A DNA stretch of 64,000 nucleotides from CAYMYN01 sp964394665 (GTDB lineage: Bacteria; Planctomycetota; UBA1135; GCA-002686595): the NCBI GenBank assembly GCA_964394665.1, contig CAYMYN010000007.1, positions 92,411 through 156,410 of the forward strand, written 5' to 3'. Position 1 is the first letter of the stretch. Every line of letters starts with the position of its first letter. The notes under the pieces were generated by a model that saw only the letters and a program-made list of their open reading frames with translations, made no database searches and was not told the origin of the DNA. Of the stretch, positions 7,785 to 16,157 are shown in pieces. The position numbers and the translations under genes were made by a program.

Positions 7785-9182
7785 ATGAGCGAAGAGCCCG
7801 CCAGACGCACCCGTGACGACGACCTCCCCGGGCGTCCACGCGTGATCGAGGCCGACCGCGACCTCCTGCGCGAGCTGGAGCAGGCCGGGCAGGACGCGCT
7901 GCGCGTGATCTCGCGCCTCGAGCGCTATGGGTACCAGGCCTACCTCGTGGGCGGCTGCGTGCGCGATCTCCTGATCGGCCGCGCACCCAAGGACTTCGAC
8001 GTCGCCACCAGCGCGCACCCGCGCCAGGTCAAGCGCCTGTTCCGCAACGGGCGCATCATCGGACGGCGCTTCCGCCTGGTGCACGTACGCTACGGCGAAC
8101 GCGTGATCGAGACGGCCACCTTCCGCTCCGAGCCGGGGGAGCGCGAAGGCGACGACCCCGAGGACCTCCTGATCGTCGAGGACAACGAGTACGGCACCGC
8201 CGAGGAGGACGCACGGCGACGCGACTTCACGGTCAACGGCCTGTTCCTCGACCCGACGCGCATGCGCATCATCGACTACGTCGGCGGGCTGGTGGACCTC
8301 GAAGCCGGCCTGCTGCGGGCCATCGGCGATCCGCCCGTGCGCATGGCCGAGGACCCGGTGCGGATCCTGCGCGCGATCAAGTTCGCCACGCGCCTGGCCT
8401 TCCGCATCGAGGACCGTACCTGGCAGGCGATGGTGCACCACGCGCCCGAGCTCGCCCGCTCCGCGGCGCCGCGCGTGCTCGAGGAGATCCTGCGCCTGAT
8501 GCGCTCGGGCACCGCCCTGGGGGCCTTCAAGAAGCTGCGCTCCTGCGGAGCGTTGGGCGTGATCCTGCCGCCCCTCGACGAACACCTGGGCCTCCCGGGC
8601 GACGAATCGAAGGAGACGCTCGAGCGCGCGGGGATCTTCTGGCGTCAGCTCGAGGCCCTCGACGCCCAGGTCCACGCGGGCCACGAGCCGAGCGCGGCGG
8701 TGCTCATCGGCCTGCTCTTCCACGACATCGTCGAGCGCCAGGCCGATCCCGAACGGCGCACGCTCCCCGGTGAGCCGCGCGATCTCCTGCACGTCTCGGG
8801 CGAGGTGCTCGACCCCTTGACCGAGGCGGCGCGCCTCTCGCGCCGCGACACGGCCCGCGCCCGCCGCATCATCCTGCAGCAGCGCCGCTTCCTGCAGCCC
8901 TCGACCAAACGCTTCCGCCCGCGGCTCTTCTGCCTCTCCGAGGACTTCCCCGAGTCGCTCGAGCTCTTCCGCCTGCGCTCCCAGGCCCTCGGCCAGGGCT
9001 GGGACATCTACGAGGCCTGGGTCGAGCGCTCGCGTCGAGCCCAGGAGACCTCCGGCGAGGAGTCGGAGCAGGAACAACGCGCCGGTCGCCGCCGGCGGCG
9101 CCGGGGCCGCGGGCCGCGGCGCCGGGGCGCGGGCGAGGAGCAGGGCTCCGCCGGCCTGGGCGCAGGCGCGGACTCGGGCTGA
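7785..9182 (+). CDS. pcnB: Poly(A) polymerase I (PcnB-type nucleotidyltransferase)
   Basis: PcnB adds 3' poly(A) tails that promote RNA decay. The N-terminal class II nucleotidyltransferase domain shows YLVGGCVRDLL, then KDFDVAT with the metal-binding Asp pair. RNGRIIGRRFRLVHV and ETATFR follow, the signature that separates poly(A) polymerases from CCA-adding enzymes. Further on come RRRDFTVNGLF and AEDPVRILRAIKFA. The 465-residue chain ends in an Arg/Gly-rich basic tail (last ~35 residues) that probably aids RNA binding. I start at ATG 7785 (MSEEPARR), because upstream codons read through the tRNA-Trp region. All three tRNA genes in the window encode CCA, so CCA addition is less needed here. 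Confidence 0.9.
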   Translation: MSEEPARRTRDDDLPGRPRVIEADRDLLRELEQAGQDALRVISRLERYGYQAYLVGGCVRDLLIGRAPKDFDVATSAHPRQVKRLFRNGRIIGRRFRLVHVRYGERVIETATFRSEPGEREGDDPEDLLIVEDNEYGTAEEDARRRDFTVNGLFLDPTRMRIIDYVGGLVDLEAGLLRAIGDPPVRMAEDPVRILRAIKFATRLAFRIEDRTWQAMVHHAPELARSAAPRVLEEILRLMRSGTALGAFKKLRSCGALGVILPPLDEHLGLPGDESKETLERAGIFWRQLEALDAQVHAGHEPSAAVLIGLLFHDIVERQADPERRTLPGEPRDLLHVSGEVLDPLTEAARLSRRDTARARRIILQQRRFLQPSTKRFRPRLFCLSEDFPESLELFRLRSQALGQGWDIYEAWVERSRRAQETSGEESEQEQRAGRRRRRRGRGPRRRGAGEEQGSAGLGAGADSG

Positions 9183-9639
9183 GCCGGGCGTGCGGCCGCG
9201 CGCCGGAGGGGCTCCTCCCGGCCGGCGCGCGGCCGGAAATCCACGCCGGACGCCGCTCGCCCCGTCGGCCCGGGATACGGTTCCTTGGTTCGACACCGAA
9301 GTTCCTTCCGGGGTGACCGACCGTCGCTCTCGATGCCGAAACGGCACCGGCCAGCGCCCGGACTTGCGGTGATCCGGGTGCACCTTCCTCACCAACGGCC
9401 GGTGAGCGGTGCGTGTCCGGCCACCCCGCGCGGGGAAGGGACGGAGGACGTCGATCCAGGGTCGGAGGGGGAATCCTTCCTCCTCCTCCGGCACACTCGC
9501 CAGTGCGGGGAGCGGTCCCATCCGGACCGCTCCCCCGTTTCACTTCCCGGGTCCTGCCCCGCATCGGCGCCGGGCCGTGCCCCGCCGGGGGGACGGGACC
9601 TGGCTCGCCACGCGCCGGCGCGCCTGGCAAGCTCATGCG
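9183..9639. other. Gene-free 457-bp stretch with many hairpins
   Basis: No convincing gene is seen between pcnB and the secreted protein. The segment from about 9265 to 9540 contains several short inverted repeats (GCCG-AAA-CGGC, CCCGGA...TCCGGG, GGCCGG...CCGGCC, CCCCGCGCGGGG) and closes with the hairpin at 9507-9535. It may be a small structured RNA or an attenuating leader. No known family was matched. Confidence 0.35.
9507..9535 (+). terminator. Intrinsic-terminator-like hairpin
   Basis: A perfect 12-bp stem (9507-9518 with 9524-9535, loop CATCC) is followed by GTTT. It lies 325 bases after pcnB, far for a pcnB terminator, and 104 bases before the next start codon, so it could end a separate RNA or attenuate the downstream gene. 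Confidence 0.6.
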
Positions 9640-10761
9640 ATGGCACGACCCGTCGCTTGGGCCCTGGCCGCGCTGTGCGCCGCGTCCCTGGGAGGGAGCG
9701 CGCAGGAACCCGCGCCGCCCGCCGCCGATGGGGTGCGGGAGCGCAGCGACGACGAGTTGCGCGCGGCGTGGAAGCGCCTGCCGGAGGAGCGACGCCGCGA
9801 GGTGCTCGAGTGGGTGCGCTTCGAGCTCGACTTCGAAGGGTCCTTCCAACAGAACCTCCTGCGGCACGCGCTCGGGATCGCTCCCCGGCCCGCGGCCGAG
9901 TGGCCGGCCGCAGCCCCGGCCCCGGTGTACGACCCCACGCTGCACGCACCCGCGCAGCCGATCGCGCGCAAGCCCCTGCCCGAGGACGGGGCGCGGGCCC
10001 AAGCGCTGCGGGCGCGGGTCTTCGCCCGCGTCCCGGCGCGGCGGCTCGACAGCGCCTGGAGCTACGACTACGGCGCGCAGGAGCTGCGCCGCGCCGAGCG
10101 GGCCGCGGACACCTTGCGCCACTTCGAGAACCTGCTGGCCGGGTTCCCCGTCGATCTCGACCTGGCCGAGGCGCTGGTCGAGCTGCGGCTCGACGACGGC
10201 GCGCAACGCGTGGCCCTGGCGGCCTTCGCCCACGCCTACGCCGATCGCGGCGGGGCGGTGTTCCCGGGGGTCACGCTGTACGACGCGTGGTGCTCGGGAA
10301 TCCAGATGGAGATGCCCGACGTCGAGTGCCTCGGCCTCGTGCACGACATCCTCGGCGACTGGAAGACCTGGCGCGCGCCCGTGCCCGCCGGCCGCCAACG
10401 GGAGCTCTATGCGCGCATCGAGGGGCTCTTCCAGGCTGCGCACCACCACCGCGGCCTGCGCCACGCGTTGGCGCGCACCTACCTCATCGCCGACCCGGTG
10501 CTGCGCGACGGCTATGGCCCGCACGTCGAGCGCTTCCACGCCCTGTGGGACCTCGCGAGCTCCGATCCGGCGCGCCTCGCCGCCGAGCTGCCGGCCGCGG
10601 CCGAGCGATCGGCCTGGTTGGAGGCCCTGGTGGAGCGCCTGCGCGCGGAGCCCGAGAGCCTGGAGCGCGGCCGCGTGCGCCGCGCCGCGCTCGCCGCCGA
10701 CCAACTCCGGGTCCGCGCGACGCTGGCGCGGGTGATGGAGCTGTCCGGGGCCCTGGAGTAG
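9640..10761 (+). CDS. Secreted protein of unknown function
   Basis: The 373-residue product begins at ATG 9640 with a signal peptide (MARPVAWALAALCAASLGGSAQE; cleavage probably after GSA). After a Pro-rich linker the chain is mainly helical and charged, with EERRREVLEWVRFELDFEGSF and an HHHRGLRHALARTYL stretch around residue 270. No catalytic motif or known domain is evident. Short helical hairpins suggest a scaffold-like protein. It is convergent with the DUF1294 gene, 30 bases away. I do not recognise it; it may be lineage-specific. Confidence 0.65.
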   Translation: MARPVAWALAALCAASLGGSAQEPAPPAADGVRERSDDELRAAWKRLPEERRREVLEWVRFELDFEGSFQQNLLRHALGIAPRPAAEWPAAAPAPVYDPTLHAPAQPIARKPLPEDGARAQALRARVFARVPARRLDSAWSYDYGAQELRRAERAADTLRHFENLLAGFPVDLDLAEALVELRLDDGAQRVALAAFAHAYADRGGAVFPGVTLYDAWCSGIQMEMPDVECLGLVHDILGDWKTWRAPVPAGRQRELYARIEGLFQAAHHHRGLRHALARTYLIADPVLRDGYGPHVERFHALWDLASSDPARLAAELPAAAERSAWLEALVERLRAEPESLERGRVRRAALAADQLRVRATLARVMELSGALE

Positions 10762-10791
10762 CAGGCTCCCACGGATCGGCCGCCACCCTCG

Positions 10792-11070
10792 TCACGCCTG
10801 CAGCAGGAACCAGGCGACGAGCCCGCCGTGCGCCAGGGCGAGGATCAGGGTGAACGCCACGAAGCCGGCCTTGCGCAGCTTGTGGCGGAAGACGCGCATC
10901 GCGAGCAGCGCGCCGGGCCAGCCGCCCAGGAGCGCCAGCAGGTGCAGGTGCGCCTCGGGCACGCGCCGCCGGCCCAGGCGCGCCGCCCGTTTGTCGAAGC
11001 CGTACACGGCGAAGGCGAGCGCGCTGAAGAGCAGCGTGGTGACCCACAGGAGCTGCAGGGGTTCGTTCAT
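10792..11070 (-). CDS. DUF1294 family small membrane protein
   Basis: The 92-residue protein has hydrophobic segments at about residues 6-23, 42-60 and 70-91. It carries the DUF1294 signature YGFDKRAARLGRRRVPE, LLALLGGWPGALLAM and FRHKLRKAGF. The function of the family is unknown; it is often encoded alone or fused to a cold-shock domain. Its ATG overlaps the stop of the flavoprotein gene by 4 bp (ATGA), so it is translated from the dus-flavoprotein transcript. Confidence 0.85.
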   Translation of the reverse strand: MNEPLQLLWVTTLLFSALAFAVYGFDKRAARLGRRRVPEAHLHLLALLGGWPGALLAMRVFRHKLRKAGFVAFTLILALAHGGLVAWFLLQA

Positions 11071-12395
11071 CGCACCGAGCGCGGGGAAGCCAGGGCGCGC
11101 AGGGCCATCTCCGCGCTGGCGAAGGCCGCCTGGAAGGAGAGTCCGCCGATCGGGCCACACAGGTCCAGCAGCTCGCCCACGACGAACAGACCCGGGAGCG
11201 CGTTCACCTCCATGGTCGCCGGCGAGACCTCGCGCAGGGCGAGACCGCCGGCGGTGACCTCGGCCTGGTCCCAGCCGAGGGTGCCGTGGATCGGGACCAC
11301 CAACCCCTTGAGCGCCTCGACCAGGGCGTGTCGTTGGGCTTTCGAGATGCCGTTCGCGCGCGGGTTCTCCCCGACCAGGCCCGCTTGGCGCGCGGCGGCG
11401 GACACCAGCCGTCGCGGGACGTGCTCGGCGAGCACGCGCGCCAGGTGCGGAGCGCCGGGACGGGCGCCGGCCTCGAGCAGCAACGCGCGCAGCGCCTCGC
11501 GCGACAGGTCCGGCACGAGGTCGAGGGCGAGCTCGAGGTCCGGGGCGTCCTGCCCGCGCCGGCGCAGGGCGTCCCGTCGCGCGACGGGCGCGGAGAGGTC
11601 CATCGCGGCGGGCCCGGACAGGCCCTGGTGCGTGAAGACCAGCGGGCGCCGGCGCCGGCCGAGCTCCCGCGTCGCGCCGCCCGAGCCGCGGGCGAGCAGG
11701 CGCGCCTCGGCGTCCTGGAGGGCGAGGCCCGCCAACTCGCGCACCCAGGGGACCTCGCTGACCAGGGGCACGAGCGCGGGCACGGGCTCGACCACCTCGA
11801 GACCGAGGGCGGAGAGCCAGGCGTAGCCCTCGCCCTCGGTGCCCGTGCGCGGATAGCTCTTGCCCCCGGCGGCCAGCACGACCCGCTCGGCGATCACGCG
11901 CCGCTCCAAGAGGTGCAGCACGAAGCGCCCGTTCCAGGGCTCGAGGGCGCGCAGCGGCGACTCGAGCCACAGCTCGGCTCCCGCCGCTGCAGCGTCGCGC
12001 TCGAGCGCGTCGCGCACGTCCCGCGCCCGTTGGCTGGCCGGGAACACCTTCTCGAGGGGCGCCTCGACGGTCGGCACGCCGAGTTCCTCGAAGCGCCTCC
12101 GGACGGCGTGCGGGGGCAGGGTGCGCAGGGCGGGGCGCAGGAATCGCTCGCCCTGGGGGCCGAACAGGCGCGCGGCCCCGTCGGCGTCGAGGGTCGTCGT
12201 CAGGTTGCAGCGCGTCCCTCCGCTGGCGAGCACCTTGGTGCCCGTGCGGGAGGTCTTCTCGAGCAACAACGTGCGCCGCCCGCCGCGCGCGATGCCCGCG
12301 GCGGCCCACAGGCCCGCCGCGCCCGCGCCGACGACCGCAACTTCGACTTCGACTTCGACCGGCGAGTCCGGCTGCGCGGCGCCCTCACCCCCCAC
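11067..12395 (-). CDS. FAD-dependent oxidoreductase, HI0933/BaiN-like family
   Basis: The 442-residue protein opens with a dinucleotide-binding fold, VAVVGAGAAGLWAAAGIA, then EKTSRTGTKVLASGGTRCNLT, the signature of the HI0933-like flavoproteins. Later motifs include VVLAAGGKSYPRTG, THQGLSGPAAMDLS and a C-terminal FVVGELLDLCGPIGG FAD-binding segment. Family members bind FAD; BaiN was proposed in bile-acid metabolism, but most members have no assigned substrate. The gene overlaps dus by 11 bp and DUF1294 by 4 bp. A glutamate/valine-rich patch near the start (VEVEVEVAVV) leaves the exact start open. Confidence 0.9.
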   Translation of the reverse strand: MGGEGAAQPDSPVEVEVEVAVVGAGAAGLWAAAGIARGGRRTLLLEKTSRTGTKVLASGGTRCNLTTTLDADGAARLFGPQGERFLRPALRTLPPHAVRRRFEELGVPTVEAPLEKVFPASQRARDVRDALERDAAAAGAELWLESPLRALEPWNGRFVLHLLERRVIAERVVLAAGGKSYPRTGTEGEGYAWLSALGLEVVEPVPALVPLVSEVPWVRELAGLALQDAEARLLARGSGGATRELGRRRRPLVFTHQGLSGPAAMDLSAPVARRDALRRRGQDAPDLELALDLVPDLSREALRALLLEAGARPGAPHLARVLAEHVPRRLVSAAARQAGLVGENPRANGISKAQRHALVEALKGLVVPIHGTLGWDQAEVTAGGLALREVSPATMEVNALPGLFVVGELLDLCGPIGGLSFQAAFASAEMALRALASPRSVR

Positions 12396-13635
12396 CGCAG
12401 AGCGCCCTCTCGAGTTCGTCCAGCGCCGCGGCGTCCCGCGGGCCGCTGGGCGGCGTGTCGTCGTCGCGGTCGGCGAGGTAGCCGTGGGGCAGCTTCACGA
12501 CCTGGGTGTGACCGCGCTTGGCGCGCCCCACGCGCAGGGCGTGCACGGGGAAGGGCGCCGTCGGATCGAGCTCGGCGAGGATCGCGTCCAGCTCCGCCAG
12601 GGTCGAGATGCGCGCCAGTCGGTCGCGCACCTCGGCCGAGCCGGGAAAGCCCTTCGTGTACCAGGCCCCCCACTTGCGCATCTGGCGCATGCCGTGGTCC
12701 TGGCCGAAGAACTCGGCCAGGTAGGCCGCGTGTTCGCGGGCGATCTCCACGATCTCGCCCAGGCGCGGCGGCAGGTCCGGTTCGCGGCCCTCGCACACCT
12801 GGGCCAGCTCGCGGAACAGCCAGGGCCGACCGAGGCAGCCGCGGCCGACGATCACGCCCGCGCAGCCGGTCTGGCGCAGCATGCGCAGCGCGTCCCAGCA
12901 CTCCCAGATGTCGCCGTTGCCCAGCACCGGGATCGCGAGCGCTGCGACGAGCTCGGCGATGGCGTTCCAGTCGGCCTCCCCGGAATAGAGCTCGGACGCC
13001 GTGCGCGCATGCAATCCGATCGCGGCGGCGCCTTCCTCCTGGGCCACCCGTCCCGCGTCGCGGTAGGTGAGCAGCTCCCCGTCGATCCCCTTGCGCACCT
13101 TGATCGTCACCGGCACCGCACCCGCGGCGCCGACCGCGGCGCGCACGAGGCGCGCGAGCAGACGCGGCTTGACCGGGATCGCGCTGCCGCCGCCGGCGCG
13201 CGTGACCTTCGGCACGGGGCAGCCGAAGTTCATGTCGACGTGGTGCACGCCATCGTCGACGAGGGAGCGCACCATCTCGGACACGTCGAGCGGATCGGCG
13301 CCGTAGACCTGCACCGAGCGCGGCCGCTCGTCGGGATGCCCGCTGGCGAGCAGCCGCGTGAGGCGGTTGCCCATCAGGTAGCCGCGGGCCGTGATCATCT
13401 CCGACACGTACAGCCCGGCGCCGAAGCGCCGGCACAGGCGGCGGAAGGGGTAGTTGGTGACCCCCGCCATCGGCGCGAGCACCACCGGCGGCCAGACCTC
13501 GAGCGCGCCCAGGCACAGGGGAGCGAACTCCCCGGGCCGCGCCGGCGGGACGTCGAGATTCAGCTCGCTGGCGACCCGTTCGTCCCGCGAGGGGGGCGGG
13601 GCCGCGGAATCGGAGCGCGGGTCGGAGGCGGACAT
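12385..13635 (-). CDS. dus: tRNA-dihydrouridine synthase (DusB-like)
   Basis: Dus reduces uridines in the tRNA D-loop using FMN and NADPH. The 416-residue chain has the TIM-barrel motifs LAPMAGVTNYPFRRLCRRFGAG, SVQVYGADP, the catalytic-cysteine motif MNFGCPVPKV, IKVRKGI, GLHARTA, PVLGNGDIW and GVIVGRGCLGRPWLF. I start at ATG 13635; about 45 non-conserved residues precede the barrel. It is the first gene of a minus-strand operon with the flavoprotein and DUF1294. The frame stays open far upstream only because of GC content. DusB is the likeliest subtype, but subtype is not certain. Confidence 0.93.
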   Translation of the reverse strand: MSASDPRSDSAAPPPSRDERVASELNLDVPPARPGEFAPLCLGALEVWPPVVLAPMAGVTNYPFRRLCRRFGAGLYVSEMITARGYLMGNRLTRLLASGHPDERPRSVQVYGADPLDVSEMVRSLVDDGVHHVDMNFGCPVPKVTRAGGGSAIPVKPRLLARLVRAAVGAAGAVPVTIKVRKGIDGELLTYRDAGRVAQEEGAAAIGLHARTASELYSGEADWNAIAELVAALAIPVLGNGDIWECWDALRMLRQTGCAGVIVGRGCLGRPWLFRELAQVCEGREPDLPPRLGEIVEIAREHAAYLAEFFGQDHGMRQMRKWGAWYTKGFPGSAEVRDRLARISTLAELDAILAELDPTAPFPVHALRVGRAKRGHTQVVKLPHGYLADRDDDTPPSGPRDAAALDELERALCGGG

Positions 13636-13672
13636 CGCCGCGCATCGTAGCCCGCGGCGCGCCCGACAAGGA

Positions 13673-13796
13673 CGCGGCGGGCCGGAGCCCGCCGCGCGAA
13701 GGACTCGGCAGACGGGCTCTCTCAGGACCCGTCCGGCTGGCCCGGGTACGCGGGCCATCAGGTTCTCTCCGGGCTCCGCCGGGTAGGCGGAACCTG
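13673..13796 (-). promoter_or_regulatory. Structured leader upstream of dus, several consecutive hairpins
   Basis: Reading towards dus, four inverted repeats follow each other. The first is CAGGTT/AACCTG (13796-13759) with an inner CCGCC/GGCGG stem and an 11-nt purine-rich bulge. Next are GGCCCG/CGGGCC (13756-13739), GACGGG/CCCGTC (13733-13711) and a 10-bp GC stem with loop TCCG (13696-13673). The last lies 37 bases before the start codon and could act as an attenuator. No known riboswitch class fits. Confidence 0.4.
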
Positions 13797-13913
13797 CTCC
13801 GTCCTCCTTCTCCAGGGGAAACCGATCGGCGGACGGCGGGGGAACCAGCGGAAAAGTTCGCGCGAGGCGCGGCGGCGAGCCAGAGTCGGGATGCCCGCCG
13901 GTCCGCCCCGGCG

Positions 13914-16007
13914 TCAGTCCTCCCCGTCGCCCGTCGGCGGATCGCCGGGCGCCGGATCCCCGTCCCCGGGCTCGACCACCGGAGCCGGAGCGCGGCTCGC
14001 GACCCGGTCCGGGGGCAGGGCCAGGCCCGGCCCGCCGAAGGTGCGGGTCTCCAGGCCCTCCATGCGCACCCGACCGCGGCCCAGCACGCGTTCGAGGCGC
14101 TCGAGTCCGCCGTGCGCGCGGAAGGTGGCCACCAGGGGGCCCTGGGTGGTGCGCACGGCGTGGATGCCCCCCGGGCGCACCTCGAGGGCCCAGGGGCCCA
14201 CGGCCGGCTCGAGATCCTCGAAGTAGACCGCGTCGAAGGCGCCGGCTCGGACGTGTTGGGCGAGGATCAGGGCCGCCGTCGCGCTGCCCGCGTCGACCAG
14301 CATGGGCCGCAGGGTGGTCGAGTTGTTGTCGACCTGGACGCCGTTGAGCAGGCGGCGCACGTGGAATTGGCCGCCGATGCGCCGGCCTTCGACCTCGATG
14401 CGGTTGGGGCCGGTGCGCAGCACGAGCTCGAAGGAAACCAGGGTCGGCCGCACCAGCCCCGTGACGCTCTCGACGTCGGCGATGCGCTGCACGAGGTGCA
14501 GCTCGGTGGCCGTCTGGCCCACGCCGCCCGGCGTGACCACCCGTCCGACGTACGCCGTGGCCCCATCGGGCTGGCGCACGACGGCGTAGCGCTCGGCGCT
14601 GTAGCGCTGCTCGTAGGCGCTGGTCTCGACGTACCCGGCCAGCACGACCGCGCCCTCCGGCAGGTCCGGGGGCGGCACCTCGATCGGCTGGGCATCGCGC
14701 AGGCGCAGCTCGTCCTGGGCCGCGACGAGACGCGCGCGCAGCCCGTCGAGTTCCTCCCGCTCGAGCACCCGGCCGCGCAGCACGACGACCTGCGGCCGAC
14801 GCAGGGAAGCGAGGCTCTCCCGCGGATCCCCCTCGACCACGAGCAGGTCCGCCACGCGTCCGGGCTCGAGCGTGCCGCGGCGATCCGCGAGCCCGAGCAC
14901 ACGCGCCGCTCCGGCCGTCGCGTGGCGCAGCACCTCGATGGGCGGGATCCCGGCCTCGACCCACAGGGCGAGCTCGTCGTGCAGCGCCTCGCCCGGGGGC
15001 AACCAGGGGTTGGGGCTGCCGCTGCCCGGGACGAGGGGCACGCCGGCCCCGTGCAGGGCCAGGAGCAGCGCGCCTTGGGCGGCCACGACCCGTCGCCCCA
15101 GCGCCAGGTAGTCCGGCTCGAACAGCGGCGTGCGCAGGGCGAGCTCGGCCCGCCAGAGGCTGGCGTACTGGGAGCTCAGGGGCGCGAGCAGCTCCGCGGC
15201 GCGCTCGCCCGGATCCTCGACCCGCAGCGCGTAGGCGCGCAGCAGCGGCGTGAGCGCGGCGCCGCTCGCGCGCAGGGCCTCGATCGCATCGGCGAGCGCC
15301 CCGGGGTCCGCGTCCTCCCAGTCCAAGGTGCGACCGCCGGGGCCACCCGCGAGCACGCTCTCGAGGTACAGCAGCCCGTGCTGGCCCTTCGCCAGGGCCT
15401 CGCCGAGGCCGACCCCGTTGGGCAGCGGCCCCCAGACGCTCAGCCCCGCCCCATCCCCGAGCTCGATCAGGCGCTCCCAGGCCGGCCGCGGGATACCGCG
15501 GTGGAAGGAGAGGAAGTCGACCGAGGGCCGCCCCTCCAACTCGGCCTGCGCGTCGAGCACGAGGAGCCGGGCGAGCTTGTCGTCGACCTCGGCCGCGTTC
15601 GTGACGACGATCGACTCGGTCGTGGCGGGCGGCACGCCGTCGAAGACCGCGCCGGAGATCCACAGCTCCGGACCGGGCGCGTTGTCGCGCACGGCGGGCC
15701 GGGCGGCGATGAAGATGCGGCCGAGGTCGTTGCCCACGTCGCGGGCCAGGGTGATGCCCGCGATCACGTACAGCGGGTCGTGCTCGAGGTCGTGGTGGAT
15801 CATCCCGTCCACCAGCCCGGGCAGGACGTGTCGGCCCCGCGCGTCGATCGTCTCGGCGTCCTCGGGGGCCTCGAGCCCCACGCCGACGGCCTCGATGCGG
15901 CCGTCCCGCACCAGGACGTCCGCCACCCGGGCGCCCTCGCCGGGGGTCATCGGGTGCAGCGTGCCGCCGCTGATCAGGACCGTCTGCAGGAGGAGGATCG
16001 GGTTCAT
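13914..16007 (-). CDS. Amidohydrolase-superfamily protein with degraded active site
   Basis: The 697-residue protein has the amidohydrolase fold markers: the N-terminal beta-sandwich strand (VADVLVRDGRIEAVG), HVLPGLVDGMIHH, GITLARDVGN, and the C-terminal AGAARVLGLADRRGTLEPGRVADLLVVEGDP. The metal ligands are mostly missing. The usual HxH is MIH, the barrel histidines correspond to Trp and Leu (SVWG, LLYLES), and the usual GTDxG aspartate motif is PGSGSPN. About 240 extra residues follow, of unknown fold, ending in a Pro/Asp tail. Catalysis by the usual metal mechanism is unlikely, so it may be a binding or structural protein. It is divergent from the methyltransferase gene. Confidence 0.75.
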   Translation of the reverse strand: MNPILLLQTVLISGGTLHPMTPGEGARVADVLVRDGRIEAVGVGLEAPEDAETIDARGRHVLPGLVDGMIHHDLEHDPLYVIAGITLARDVGNDLGRIFIAARPAVRDNAPGPELWISGAVFDGVPPATTESIVVTNAAEVDDKLARLLVLDAQAELEGRPSVDFLSFHRGIPRPAWERLIELGDGAGLSVWGPLPNGVGLGEALAKGQHGLLYLESVLAGGPGGRTLDWEDADPGALADAIEALRASGAALTPLLRAYALRVEDPGERAAELLAPLSSQYASLWRAELALRTPLFEPDYLALGRRVVAAQGALLLALHGAGVPLVPGSGSPNPWLPPGEALHDELALWVEAGIPPIEVLRHATAGAARVLGLADRRGTLEPGRVADLLVVEGDPRESLASLRRPQVVVLRGRVLEREELDGLRARLVAAQDELRLRDAQPIEVPPPDLPEGAVVLAGYVETSAYEQRYSAERYAVVRQPDGATAYVGRVVTPGGVGQTATELHLVQRIADVESVTGLVRPTLVSFELVLRTGPNRIEVEGRRIGGQFHVRRLLNGVQVDNNSTTLRPMLVDAGSATAALILAQHVRAGAFDAVYFEDLEPAVGPWALEVRPGGIHAVRTTQGPLVATFRAHGGLERLERVLGRGRVRMEGLETRTFGGPGLALPPDRVASRAPAPVVEPGDGDPAPGDPPTGDGED

Positions 16008-16157
16008 GTCCAGGGGGGTCGGGTTCGGGAGCGGCGTGGCGGCGGAGCGGTCCGGGATGGCACTCTACGCCGCGCCACCCCGGCCGCGAGGACGCCCATT
16101 GTGCCGCGCGGGGCCCCGCGAGACCCGCCCCTCCCCTACCCCGGAACCCAGCGCACC

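Noticed and set aside
9302..9311. CCGGAAGGAA on the minus strand, recalling the SRP RNA apical motif
   Set aside because: The flanking bases do not match the conserved SRP loop and no pairing long helix surrounds it.
13718..13765. TPP-riboswitch-like strings (CTGAGAGA and GAACCTGAT on the minus strand) in the dus leader
   Set aside because: They occur in the wrong order for a THI element, the conserved 5' GGGGTGC part is missing, and dus is not a thiamine gene.
14112..16157. Very long open frames opposite the amidohydrolase gene, in phase with the methyltransferase
   Set aside because: High GC content leaves antisense frames open; the translation lacks domain motifs, and the real gene starts at GTG 16158.
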